64,000 nucleotides of DNA from Fundicoccus culcitae (GTDB lineage Bacteria; Bacillota; Bacilli; Lactobacillales; Aerococcaceae). The position numbers were made by a program, and so were the translations under genes. Below the pieces are notes generated by a model. It saw nothing but the letters and a program-made list of their open reading frames with translations, had not been told where the DNA came from and did not search any database. Below, in pieces: positions 9,583 through 17,151 of the stretch. Location: assembly GCF_024661895.1 (NCBI RefSeq), contig NZ_CP102453.1, positions 1,860,001 to 1,924,000 of the forward strand. Reading direction: 5' to 3'. The stretch's first letter is position 1. Each line of letters begins with the position of its first letter.

Positions 9583-10728
9583 TTAAAATTTAATGGTCTT
9601 CAATAAAGCGTCTTGTAAATCAGATTCTATTTTTTCTAATTCAATCGCGGCTTCAGCGCGAGCTTTTTTCGCATTTTCTTGAATTTCTAAACTTTCTTCA
9701 ATCGTTGTAATCAAATCTTCATTGACCTTTTTCAAGGTTTCAATATCGATGGTGCTTCGTTCAGACTCCTTGGTTACTTCTAAGGTATTTTGTTTCAAGC
9801 GTGCTGAGTTACGTTTAAGTAATTCATTCGTCGTATCCGAAACTTCTTTTTGCATTTCTAAGACACGACCTTGTTTTTCCATACCTAAAGCGATGACAAC
9901 TTGTGACTTCCATAATGGGATAGTATTATTAATTGCATCAGTTACTTTATCAACAAGTAGTTTGTCATTATTTTGAATTAACTTAATTTGTGGAGCTGTT
10001 TGAATTGCCATCGTTTTTGAGGTTTTTAAGTCATAAATTTTCTTTTCAAATCGATTAATTGTTTCATTAAAATCATTCACGACTTGAACAGCCATGGAAT
10101 CGCCACTGGCTTTTGCTTGTTCATATAATTTAGGTAACGTTTCGCCACGCATCTCAGCGATTTTCTCTTCACCTGCAACAATGTATAATTGCAATTCGTT
10201 AAAGTACTCAACATTTTTTTCGTATAGTTTATCAAACGTGCCAATATCTTTTAATAGTTCCATCCGCCCAGACTCTAAGGACGCTTGAATTTTGTCGATT
10301 TGACTTTCCATCACATCATATTTAGCTAAATACTTTTCAACGGAACGTTTTGCATTATTGAGAAAAGGAATTTTCGAAAGAAAGCCTCCTTCATCAATAT
10401 TGGCAATATCTAAATCACGGACTTTTAACATTAAATCCGACATCAGACTCCCTATCTCACCAACATCTTTGCTTCTGATTTCCGTCAAGATTTGATCGCT
10501 AAATTGGGCTAAGTTTTTTTGCGAATTACTGCCGTAAATACTTAACAATTGACTATCTTGCATATTTAACGACTGCTTAATTTCATCCACACGCATGCGT
10601 TCTTCGGGCGAAAGCGTTTCTACTTGGCGTTCCACTTCAGCAGTAATTTCTGTCGGGTCAATCTGGGCTTGGGCTTTTAGATTATTTTTCATTAAACTGT
10701 CCAGTGTAACTTCATTCTTTTCGCTCAT
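9583..10728 (-). CDS. telA: TelA-family toxic anion resistance protein
   Basis: The 381-residue, soluble, strongly helical protein matches the TelA/YaaN/KlaA family: long coiled segments (residues about 110-260), FLSKIPFLNNAKRSVEKYLAKYD, and a conserved middle with PLWKSQVVIALGMEKQGRVLEMQKEVSDTTNELLKRNS. The family is named for tellurite resistance, but its molecular role is not settled; an envelope-stress role has been inferred. It is the last gene of a four-gene operon. TelA next to XpaC is common in Firmicutes; the two binding-protein-like partners here are not. Confidence 0.85.
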   Translation of the reverse strand: MSEKNEVTLDSLMKNNLKAQAQIDPTEITAEVERQVETLSPEERMRVDEIKQSLNMQDSQLLSIYGSNSQKNLAQFSDQILTEIRSKDVGEIGSLMSDLMLKVRDLDIANIDEGGFLSKIPFLNNAKRSVEKYLAKYDVMESQIDKIQASLESGRMELLKDIGTFDKLYEKNVEYFNELQLYIVAGEEKIAEMRGETLPKLYEQAKASGDSMAVQVVNDFNETINRFEKKIYDLKTSKTMAIQTAPQIKLIQNNDKLLVDKVTDAINNTIPLWKSQVVIALGMEKQGRVLEMQKEVSDTTNELLKRNSARLKQNTLEVTKESERSTIDIETLKKVNEDLITTIEESLEIQENAKKARAEAAIELEKIESDLQDALLKTIKF

Positions 10729-10764
10729 CTGTGTCGTCTCCCTTTATAGTTATTCTAACCCTAT

Positions 10765-11823
10765 TTACTTAACGGCTTCCATTAACAACAACATCGTTTC
10801 TATATCCGGCATTGGCATTATTTGTGTTACCTCAGAAGCTAAGCCCGGAATATCATAATTGGATTCATTACTTGCCCCGGATACAACCGTTCTAAATCCA
10901 TGTTCACGCCAAGCCAAGTCTTGAACTTGTGGATCCAATAAAGCATCAATTAAAACTTCACTTTGATCGGTCAAGCCAATTAATACGTGCGAAGACCAAA
11001 CCGTTGGTTCAGGGTATAAAATAACAATTTGATCACGAACTTGTTCATAAACATCTGGCTGTATCTTAGAAAACTCTAGTAGTTGATTTTCATATCCAGC
11101 GATAATCGGATATGCGCCAACCCCTTGGCGTAAAAACTGATTAAACATATCAGACGAAGAAGTTTGCATAAAACCAATAGCTTGATAAATGTCTCGAATC
11201 TGCGGGAGAATGGCATCAACAGTTGATGTATTCACTACCTGATTATTATTTAGACTATTGGCTAATAGACCTAAGAACATATTCCCAGAGTTAGATGCAT
11301 TGGGGTCCGTTGTGTCTACTAGAACATTTCCATACAATTCCGGAATACCAATATCTGCCCAAGATGTTTCATTCGCTATCATTTCGGCTAACTTAACCAT
11401 ATTGACATAATGCACCCCGTCACGCACCGTTACGACACCCTCTTGTTCAAGTGCATCGGTCACTAAACGACGTGAATACAGGACAATCGGAGTGTTTAAA
11501 ACAATATCATCTTCGACTGAAGGGCGGTTTAACTGTTGGTAAAGCTCTAAAGCCAATTGACTTGATGGGAATAAATAATCTTGACCTTCAATGTCTCCTT
11601 GAACCATATCAAAGGAGCCATCGATACGATAATTTAACGTTATCCCATACTCATCTTTGATATAATCTTGAAACTCAGGGTTACTAAACAAACCTGATTT
11701 TTCACCGCCTAAAAAACCATTCAGTTCCACTTGAGTTGGCTGATTACCTTGAAAGACGGTATAAACGACGGCTGTTACAATTACTAAAGCTAAAACAATC
11801 AAGCCCCATAAACGTGTTTTCAT
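10765..11823 (-). CDS. Membrane-anchored extracellular solute-binding-like protein
   Basis: The 352-residue protein has one N-terminal hydrophobic helix (residues 5-24, no Cys) and an extracellular domain that looks like a type II periplasmic binding fold. The signs are an early GFLGGEKSGLFSNPEFQDYI, DTTDPNASNSGNMFLGLLAN, and a hinge region GAYPIIAGYENQLLEF. It overlaps the XpaC-like gene by ATGA, so the two are translationally coupled. No permease or ATPase of an ABC importer is nearby, so it probably senses or tethers rather than feeds a transporter. Ligand unknown. Confidence 0.6.
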   Translation of the reverse strand: MKTRLWGLIVLALVIVTAVVYTVFQGNQPTQVELNGFLGGEKSGLFSNPEFQDYIKDEYGITLNYRIDGSFDMVQGDIEGQDYLFPSSQLALELYQQLNRPSVEDDIVLNTPIVLYSRRLVTDALEQEGVVTVRDGVHYVNMVKLAEMIANETSWADIGIPELYGNVLVDTTDPNASNSGNMFLGLLANSLNNNQVVNTSTVDAILPQIRDIYQAIGFMQTSSSDMFNQFLRQGVGAYPIIAGYENQLLEFSKIQPDVYEQVRDQIVILYPEPTVWSSHVLIGLTDQSEVLIDALLDPQVQDLAWREHGFRTVVSGASNESNYDIPGLASEVTQIMPMPDIETMLLLMEAVK

Positions 11824-12434
11824 GAATTACCGCCTCCTAAACGAATCGTTTTTTCGAGTAATTCTGTTTCAACTTCTAAAGCCATCATTTGATCTTTGTA
11901 ATAATTATCGCGTTGTTGGGCAAAAACATGTGTGAGTAAATCCAGCGATTCTTCAGTCCGTTCGGTAATCAAATTAAATTTATCGGCAGACACATTAGCT
12001 TTTTTTAGATGCAAGTAATTGCTCATTATTTTATTGGCGGTAGGTAAATAATAACTTAGAAAATGTCGAGATGATGAAATATCTTTTGGTGCTCCTTCTA
12101 AGTAATTTAATATATCTTGAGCAATTCCGCTTAAAGCTTTTGATTTTTCCCCTATCGATGGGTTTTTAATTCCTTCAGCTAACTGTGTCATTTGCTTAAC
12201 CTCAGTCTCAGCTTCTTGGTAAATAGCGGCTAATTCTTGCCCATTTGCTAAACGTTCTAATTCAATGTCACCAATTTTCAATACCGGTTTAGTTATCATA
12301 AATACGCCTAAGAAAATGGCAACGGCCAAAACAATGGTTAAGATGAGAGGCCAATCTAAGACAAAAAACATGATTAAGAAGGCAGCAATCGAAATCACCA
12401 TGGCTAAAAAATTTTGTTTGGCTTGTCCTTTCAT
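11820..12434 (-). CDS. xpaC: XpaC-like membrane protein
   Basis: The 204-residue protein has two adjacent membrane helices (about residues 10-48) and then a helical cytoplasmic domain: LKIGDIELERLANGQELAAIYQEAETEVKQM and a C-terminal coiled stretch. This is the layout of XpaC/YceH-type proteins (the name refers to hydrolysis of 5-bromo-4-chloroindolyl phosphate; the biochemical role is unclear). It begins 2 bp after the VWA gene stop and ends by overlapping the next gene, within the telA operon. Confidence 0.7.
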   Translation of the reverse strand: MKGQAKQNFLAMVISIAAFLIMFFVLDWPLILTIVLAVAIFLGVFMITKPVLKIGDIELERLANGQELAAIYQEAETEVKQMTQLAEGIKNPSIGEKSKALSGIAQDILNYLEGAPKDISSSRHFLSYYLPTANKIMSNYLHLKKANVSADKFNLITERTEESLDLLTHVFAQQRDNYYKDQMMALEVETELLEKTIRLGGGNS

Positions 12435-12435
12435 A

Positions 12436-14061
12436 TTAGTTATATCCTTTCACTTGTTGGAATGCTTCAATCAAATTCGTGCGACCATCAAACACTCTAG
12501 CACGGGTCAACTGAGCGATTTGACTTAATTCACTATCTGAAGCTGAGCCAAACATGATTGAGAAAACAGGAACATCCATTCCAAAGGTATTGTATACTTC
12601 TTTCAAGTCATTAAACACTTTATTCCCATTGGGCATTCCATCCGTTAAAACGACAATCGCCGGATTATAGTCTTTTATACCTTCGGGGTAATAATCTTGA
12701 TTAATAATCGTTAAAGCTTCAATAATCCCTTCATACATATAGGTTGAAGATGATAATGGATAACCTTCTGCCTTTTTGTACAAAGCCTCAAGCTCATTTG
12801 AATTTCCAACGGCAGATTCTACCCCTAACACTTCATTTCCAAAAGGGATTATATATGTAAGATCATCTGCCGTTCCTAATAATAGGTTGGCTTGGGCATT
12901 TTCAGGAATTAATACTTCTTCTAAGGCTGCCATCATTTGATCGTAACCTTCCCCCGACATACTACCCGAGAAGTCCAAAACATATAGGGTTAGAGCGGGC
13001 TTTTTAAATTCCGCTTGATATAAGTTCAGTGCTTCCATAATCACATCTGATTGTGGCCATCTGATAGGGGCCAGGACGCGATCGATGTCGACACCCCAGT
13101 CAGATCGAAAGACCGTCTCGTTTTCAGGACGAATCGTTCCGTAAGCAGAGCGTTTCCCTGTTTTTTCAATTTCGTTTTGTGCTTCATCACTCAATAGATA
13201 AGTTTGAAAACTTAGAAAAGCTTCTTCCATTTCATCATCATTATGATCAACGTAAGCCAATGGAGAATCACTAATAGAAAGACCATCGACAGGATAAACC
13301 ATATATAAAGGTTCTTCATTTTGCTTTTCTAGCTCAATATTTGTTTGTATGATTAAAGTTTCATAGTTAACCATCGCATCATAGTCACCCGCTAAAAATA
13401 GATCCACCAGCCAGTTGGAACTCCCAGATGAACGGTTAACCCCTGATAATAAGGTTGTAATTTGTTCACGAACGTTTTCATCCGCTAAATCTTCTGAAGT
13501 AATTCCTTCCTCTTTTCCGGCGATTGCTGTTAAAAATCCAATATAAGCTGATGCACCTGAATTCGACTGCGTCGCTGATGTCATAGCAAAATTTAATTGA
13601 TCATTTTCAATTGCCTCAATAATATCGGCAATAGACACATCTTTATCTTTAAAGCCTAATTCTTCAGCCAATGACTCTTTTATTCCAAAAACAACTGGAG
13701 AAATAGAGGTTGTCTGTGAATGATTAAGCATTCTGTGCGTATCGCCCAATGTTAGCCAAATTGAACTAGCTGGCCAAACCGCATCATATTTAACTTCTCC
13801 ACTTTGTAGTAAACGCATAATATCAAGCGATCCTAAATACTCTATCGAAATATTTTGTTTGTTTTCATGAGCATAGGCTTCTATAATAGGTTCTAATTCA
13901 GCGTTTTCGGAACCTGCAACAATTGATAAGGTCGAGCCATTATATTGAGTGACTTCAAAATCACTACTTGAACTAGAAGGAGTCGTTACTTCTTCATCCC
14001 CGCAGGCAGCTAAAAACAAGATACTAACTAGTAACAACAGGACAGACCATTTCGCTTTCAT
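12436..14061 (-). CDS. Lipoprotein with solute-binding domain fused to a von Willebrand factor A domain
   Basis: The start is the ATG at 14061, six bases after AAGGAGG. A lipobox LAAC puts the lipid-anchored Cys at residue 20, followed by a Ser/Thr linker. Residues about 40-310 form a binding-protein-like domain (GSTLSIVAGSENAELEPIIEAY, SATQSNSGASAYIGFLTAI). Residues about 355-541 form a VWA domain with a complete MIDAS: DFSGS at 363-367 and TDG near 473. It should sit outside the membrane and bind a ligand and a protein partner through a divalent metal. It heads the operon with xpaC and telA. Ligand and partner are unknown. Confidence 0.8.
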   Translation of the reverse strand: MKAKWSVLLLLVSILFLAACGDEEVTTPSSSSSDFEVTQYNGSTLSIVAGSENAELEPIIEAYAHENKQNISIEYLGSLDIMRLLQSGEVKYDAVWPASSIWLTLGDTHRMLNHSQTTSISPVVFGIKESLAEELGFKDKDVSIADIIEAIENDQLNFAMTSATQSNSGASAYIGFLTAIAGKEEGITSEDLADENVREQITTLLSGVNRSSGSSNWLVDLFLAGDYDAMVNYETLIIQTNIELEKQNEEPLYMVYPVDGLSISDSPLAYVDHNDDEMEEAFLSFQTYLLSDEAQNEIEKTGKRSAYGTIRPENETVFRSDWGVDIDRVLAPIRWPQSDVIMEALNLYQAEFKKPALTLYVLDFSGSMSGEGYDQMMAALEEVLIPENAQANLLLGTADDLTYIIPFGNEVLGVESAVGNSNELEALYKKAEGYPLSSSTYMYEGIIEALTIINQDYYPEGIKDYNPAIVVLTDGMPNGNKVFNDLKEVYNTFGMDVPVFSIMFGSASDSELSQIAQLTRARVFDGRTNLIEAFQQVKGYN

Positions 14062-14094
14062 AAACATCCTCCTTACTCTATTTGGTCTAACTTA

Positions 14095-14134
14095 ATTATA
14101 CTTTTTCTAAATAATAATTGCGATGACAATCGCA
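14095..14134 (-). promoter_or_regulatory. Promoter region of the VWA-XpaC-TelA operon with a 6-4-6 palindrome
   Basis: A TATAAT -10 lies at 14095-14100 (minus). The sequence TGCGATGACAATCGCA at 14119-14134 is a perfect 6-4-6 palindrome covering the -35 position, where no good -35 hexamer is seen. A regulator bound here could help or block polymerase. Confidence 0.45.
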
Positions 14135-14266
14135 TCTTATAAGAAAAATCCAACTTGAGACCGAGATAATAACCATTATCAAAAAATTCTGTCTCTAAGA
14201 TAACTTTATCTTTTTTAACATTTAAAAAGCAAGTAAGATTGCTTATAGAATAATAATATTTATTAG

Positions 14267-14304
14267 AAAAGCCTAGCTACCTCAAAAAAGGTAACTAGGC
14301 TTTT
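14267..14304 (-). terminator. Intrinsic terminator after the zinc permease gene
   Basis: AAAAGCCTAG and CTAGGCTTTT pair, with ACC/GGT extending the stem around an A/T loop. It closes the adcA-adcC-adcB operon. Confidence 0.85.
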
Positions 14305-14307
14305 ACG

Positions 14308-15129
14308 TTATTCTTGTATGCGCGCTTTTGAAAAGATACGATTCAAAATTGAGACTAAAATAAAGATAAAAACAAAACAAAGTGTGATTGAAGCACCAGG
14401 AGGCGTATCGTAATAAAAGGATAAGGTAATCCCACTAAATATCCCAATTAAATTAATGACTATACCAATTAAAATAGTTTGCGTAAAACTTTTTGAAATC
14501 TTTATCGCTGTCGCTGAAGGTATGACAATAAGAGCGGAAATTAGTAAGGCACCAATAATCGGCATCATTATAGAAATCGCTACACCTGTTATAATTGAAA
14601 AAGTAATTGACATAAATCTTACTGGCAAACCACTAGTATGGGCAGTTGCTTCATCAAAACTCAAAACATACAAAGGTCTTCTAAAGATAATGTATAAGAC
14701 AAGAATAATGATGGCTAAAATCACTAACATCCACACTTCTTGTTCAGTTATCAAAATAATGGACCCAAACAAATATTGATCAATTTTAAAATTACTCGAA
14801 TCAGGACTAAAGCTCATTAGCACTAAAGCAACAGCCATTCCCGTTGCCATCATCAAAGCTACGGATATCTCTGAATAATTACGGTAGGAAATACGCAAGT
14901 ATTCAATGGCAATCGATGCAAAAATAACAACAATTAATGTTGTTATCGTCGGATTTGTGCCCAATAGCACACCTAAAGCGACGCCAGCTAAAGATATATG
15001 TGACAGTGTATCGGCTAAAAGGGATTGACGTCGTAAGATAAGCAATAATCCAATTATGGGCGTGATAAAAGAGATGGCTATCCCTGCAATTAACGCGCGT
15101 TGGATGAAGTCATACTGAAACATCTCCAA
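14308..15129 (-). CDS. znuB: Zinc/manganese-type ABC importer, permease
   Basis: The 273-residue protein has about eight membrane helices and the ABC-3 permease family pattern, including ADTLSHISLAGVALGVLLG and SFDEATAHTSGLPVRF. It starts at TTG (15129) with AGGAGGG seven bases before, and overlaps the 3' end of the ATPase gene by about 40 bp. With the binding protein and ATPase it makes a zinc uptake system (ZnuABC/AdcABC); the Zur box upstream of the operon favours zinc over manganese. Confidence 0.88.
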   Translation of the reverse strand: MEMFQYDFIQRALIAGIAISFITPIIGLLLILRRQSLLADTLSHISLAGVALGVLLGTNPTITTLIVVIFASIAIEYLRISYRNYSEISVALMMATGMAVALVLMSFSPDSSNFKIDQYLFGSIILITEQEVWMLVILAIIILVLYIIFRRPLYVLSFDEATAHTSGLPVRFMSITFSIITGVAISIMMPIIGALLISALIVIPSATAIKISKSFTQTILIGIVINLIGIFSGITLSFYYDTPPGASITLCFVFIFILVSILNRIFSKARIQE

Positions 15130-15782
15130 GGAGAACCCTCCTCTCTTATTAAACGAATCTCACGGTCATAGTAGCCTTCGATTTCTTTATCGGCATGCGT
15201 CACCATTAAAATCGTTTTCCCATGATGCTTGACACTATGTTTTAATAATTTATAAAATTTTGTTCGCGAACCAACATCCATTCCCGTTGTTGGTTCATCT
15301 AATACAAATAAATCAGGGTCTAGGGCAAAGACTCTCGCAAGACTAATCCGTTGTTTTTGTCCACCAGACAAATCACCAATTTTTTTGTGGCGAATCTCTG
15401 TCATGCCTACAGATGCTAAGGCGCGATCCACATGTTCATAATCTTCTGCATCCAATTTTCGAAACCAGCGGTTTTTACTATATCGACCGGACTCTACAAA
15501 CGTTTGTACAGTACTAGGAAAGCCCGCATTAAAAGAAGCCACATCTTGTTGGACATAACCAATCGATAAAGGCTCACCTAAATGATTAACCTTAGCAAGC
15601 TTTATTTCTCCAGTGGCTGGTTTCAATAAACCAATGATATTTTTAATGAGTGTTGATTTAGCCGCACCATTTTCACCGGTTAAAATGACGAACTCACCTG
15701 TATCAATACTAAAATTGATATTATTTAACACTTTTTCTTGTTCATAATAAAATGACAAGTTTTTCACTTCAATTAATGCGAT
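15090..15782 (-). CDS. znuC: Zinc-type ABC importer, ATP-binding protein; start codon uncertain
   Basis: Walker A GENGAAKST, signature LSGGQKQR and Walker B LFVLDEPTTGMD mark an ABC ATPase of the zinc/manganese class. The start is unclear. An ATG at 15848 would place a 10-bp hairpin (15809-15835) inside the coding region and has no ribosome site. AGAAGGTG ends near 15789, and six bases later an ATC (15780-15782) would give ALIEVKNLSFYYE right after the initiator, matching homologues. GTG at 15791 is the other choice. Coordinates follow the ATC reading. The product energises the permease below. Confidence 0.8.
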   Translation of the reverse strand: MALIEVKNLSFYYEQEKVLNNINFSIDTGEFVILTGENGAAKSTLIKNIIGLLKPATGEIKLAKVNHLGEPLSIGYVQQDVASFNAGFPSTVQTFVESGRYSKNRWFRKLDAEDYEHVDRALASVGMTEIRHKKIGDLSGGQKQRISLARVFALDPDLFVLDEPTTGMDVGSRTKFYKLLKHSVKHHGKTILMVTHADKEIEGYYDREIRLIREEGSPWRCFSMTSSNAR

Positions 15783-15808
15783 ATTATTCACCTTCTGTAT
15801 TCTTATAA

Positions 15809-15835
15809 ATATGAACTCATTCGTAGAGTTCATAT
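15809..15835 (-). promoter_or_regulatory. Hairpin between the zinc binding-protein and ATPase genes
   Basis: ATATGAACTC and GAGTTCATAT form a perfect 10-bp stem with a 7-nt loop. It is not followed by a T-run, so it is more likely an RNA-stability or processing element than a terminator. Such hairpins often sit after the highly expressed binding-protein gene. Confidence 0.55.
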
Positions 15836-15849
15836 TCACTATACGCAAT

Positions 15850-16926
15850 TTATTTAGCTAATTCAATTAAATTATCCCGCATAATATCAAAGTAGTTTAT
15901 TCCTTGAGCTAATTCATCGGCTGTAACACTTTCTAATGTCCGTAGTGGACGTAACTCCGCATTATTAGCTTGTGCAACCGTCTGAGCTATCGAACTGCTA
16001 CTGGTTGGATCAACATAAATAACTTTAACATCATTTTCAACAACGAAATCTTGCATGGTAGCTATTTCTTGTGCACTTGGTTCTTGAGTTGTTGATAATC
16101 CAGTAATAGCAACTTGTTCTAAATCATAAGCATTTGCAAGATAGCCAAAAGCGGCATGTTGTACCACAAAGCGACGATCTTCACGGTCAGCTAAGGCTGT
16201 ACGGTATTCTTCATCGATTAAAGTTAATTCATCTACCAATGCTTGATAATTATTTTGGTAACCTTCCGCATTCGCTGGATCTAATTCAACAAAAGCATTT
16301 AAAACATTTTCAGCCTGTTGTGCATAAAACATAGGGTCTACCCAGGTATGTGGATCATAATTATGACTATGACCATCTTCTTCAGCACCATGATCATGGG
16401 CATTATCGTCTTCTTCATGAGCATGATCATCTTCCTCGTGGTCATGGTCGTCTTCTTCATGGGCCCCCTCTTCGTGGTCGTGCTCATCCGCAGCTTCTTC
16501 ACCTTCATGGTCGTGATCATCCGCGGCTTCTTCACCTTCATGGTCGTGAGTATCTGAACCCGTCAATAAAGTTAAACCTTCAGTTGATTCAACGATTTTG
16601 GTATTCTCAGTATTAATAACTGCTAATAAATCCTGCACAAAATATTCCATTTCATCATCTTGGTAAATAAATAAATCGGCATTTTGCACTTCGGTGACAT
16701 CACTGGCACTTATTTCATAATCGTGGGCATCTTGATTAGCCTCTAATAGCATGCTTACATTAGCATAGTCTCCCCCAATTTGTTCAGCTAAGAAATAGAC
16801 TGGGTAAAAGGTTGTCTTTACTTCTAATTTTTCTTGCGCTTTAACGCTAACTCCCATATTAAATGCAGACATCCCTACTAACATCAATGACAATAAACTG
16901 AACAAAAATTTCTTTTTCATATTCAA
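15850..16926 (-). CDS. znuA: Zinc-binding protein of ABC importer with a long His/Asp/Glu-rich loop
   Basis: The 358-residue protein has a signal peptide ending VKAQ without a lipobox Cys, then a cluster A-I binding fold: TTFYPVYFLAEQIGGD, QDAHDYEIS, a metal loop of about 70 residues (residues ~125-190) made of HDHEGEEAADD-type repeats, and YDPHTWVDPMF. The histidine loop is a hallmark of zinc-specific ZnuA/AdcA; the extra C-terminal ZinT domain of streptococcal AdcA is absent. It is the first gene of the operon, under a Zur box. How it is held to the cell without lipidation is not evident. Confidence 0.9.
   Translation of the reverse strand: MNMKKKFLFSLLSLMLVGMSAFNMGVSVKAQEKLEVKTTFYPVYFLAEQIGGDYANVSMLLEANQDAHDYEISASDVTEVQNADLFIYQDDEMEYFVQDLLAVINTENTKIVESTEGLTLLTGSDTHDHEGEEAADDHDHEGEEAADEHDHEEGAHEEDDHDHEEDDHAHEEDDNAHDHGAEEDGHSHNYDPHTWVDPMFYAQQAENVLNAFVELDPANAEGYQNNYQALVDELTLIDEEYRTALADREDRRFVVQHAAFGYLANAYDLEQVAITGLSTTQEPSAQEIATMQDFVVENDVKVIYVDPTSSSSIAQTVAQANNAELRPLRTLESVTADELAQGINYFDIMRDNLIELAK
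16490..16553. repeat. 36-bp tandem repeat coding the His/Asp/Glu loop
   Basis: Nearly identical copies of a 36-bp unit (GCTTCTTCACCTTCATGGTC plus flanks) encode successive HDHEGEEAADD/E segments of the zinc-binding protein; a more degraded continuation runs to about 16380. Such repeats can vary in number between strains. Confidence 0.7.
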
Positions 16927-16938
16927 CTACCTTTCATA

Positions 16939-16990
16939 TAATAGTAATAATTACTATTTAGATATTACAGAGCATTATTCTTATTGTCAA
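16939..16990 (-). promoter_or_regulatory. Promoter with Zur box for the zinc uptake operon
   Basis: Minus strand: -35 TTGACA at 16985-16990, 17-bp spacer, -10 TAATAT at 16962-16967. Immediately downstream, AATAGTAAT-N-ATTACTATT at 16940-16958 is a perfect 9-1-9 palindrome very close to the Bacillus Zur consensus (AAATCGTAAT-N-ATTACGATTT). A zinc-loaded Fur-family repressor bound here would cover the transcription start. Confidence 0.8.
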
Positions 16991-17075
16991 GTCACAATTC
17001 TATTTTAAAAGATATTAGTCACCATTTTTATACAACTTACGCTTAATAAAGCATTAACTTACATAAGTCCACAAA

Positions 17076-17146
17076 CAAAAAAACCTTACGGTTTAATTGA
17101 TGTTGATGAAAAGAGGCCATCAGACATTCACATAAACCGTGAGGAA
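17076..17146 (-). terminator. Intrinsic terminator after the GTPase gene
   Basis: CCTCACGGTTTA pairs with TAAACCGTAAGG on the minus strand around a 37-nt loop and is followed by TTTTTTT. Confidence 0.75.
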
Positions 17147-17151
17147 AAATT

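Noticed and set aside
16338-16616. Several long open frames overlap the zinc-binding protein gene on both strands.
   Set aside because: They are products of the low-complexity His/Asp/Glu repeat and have no ribosome sites.
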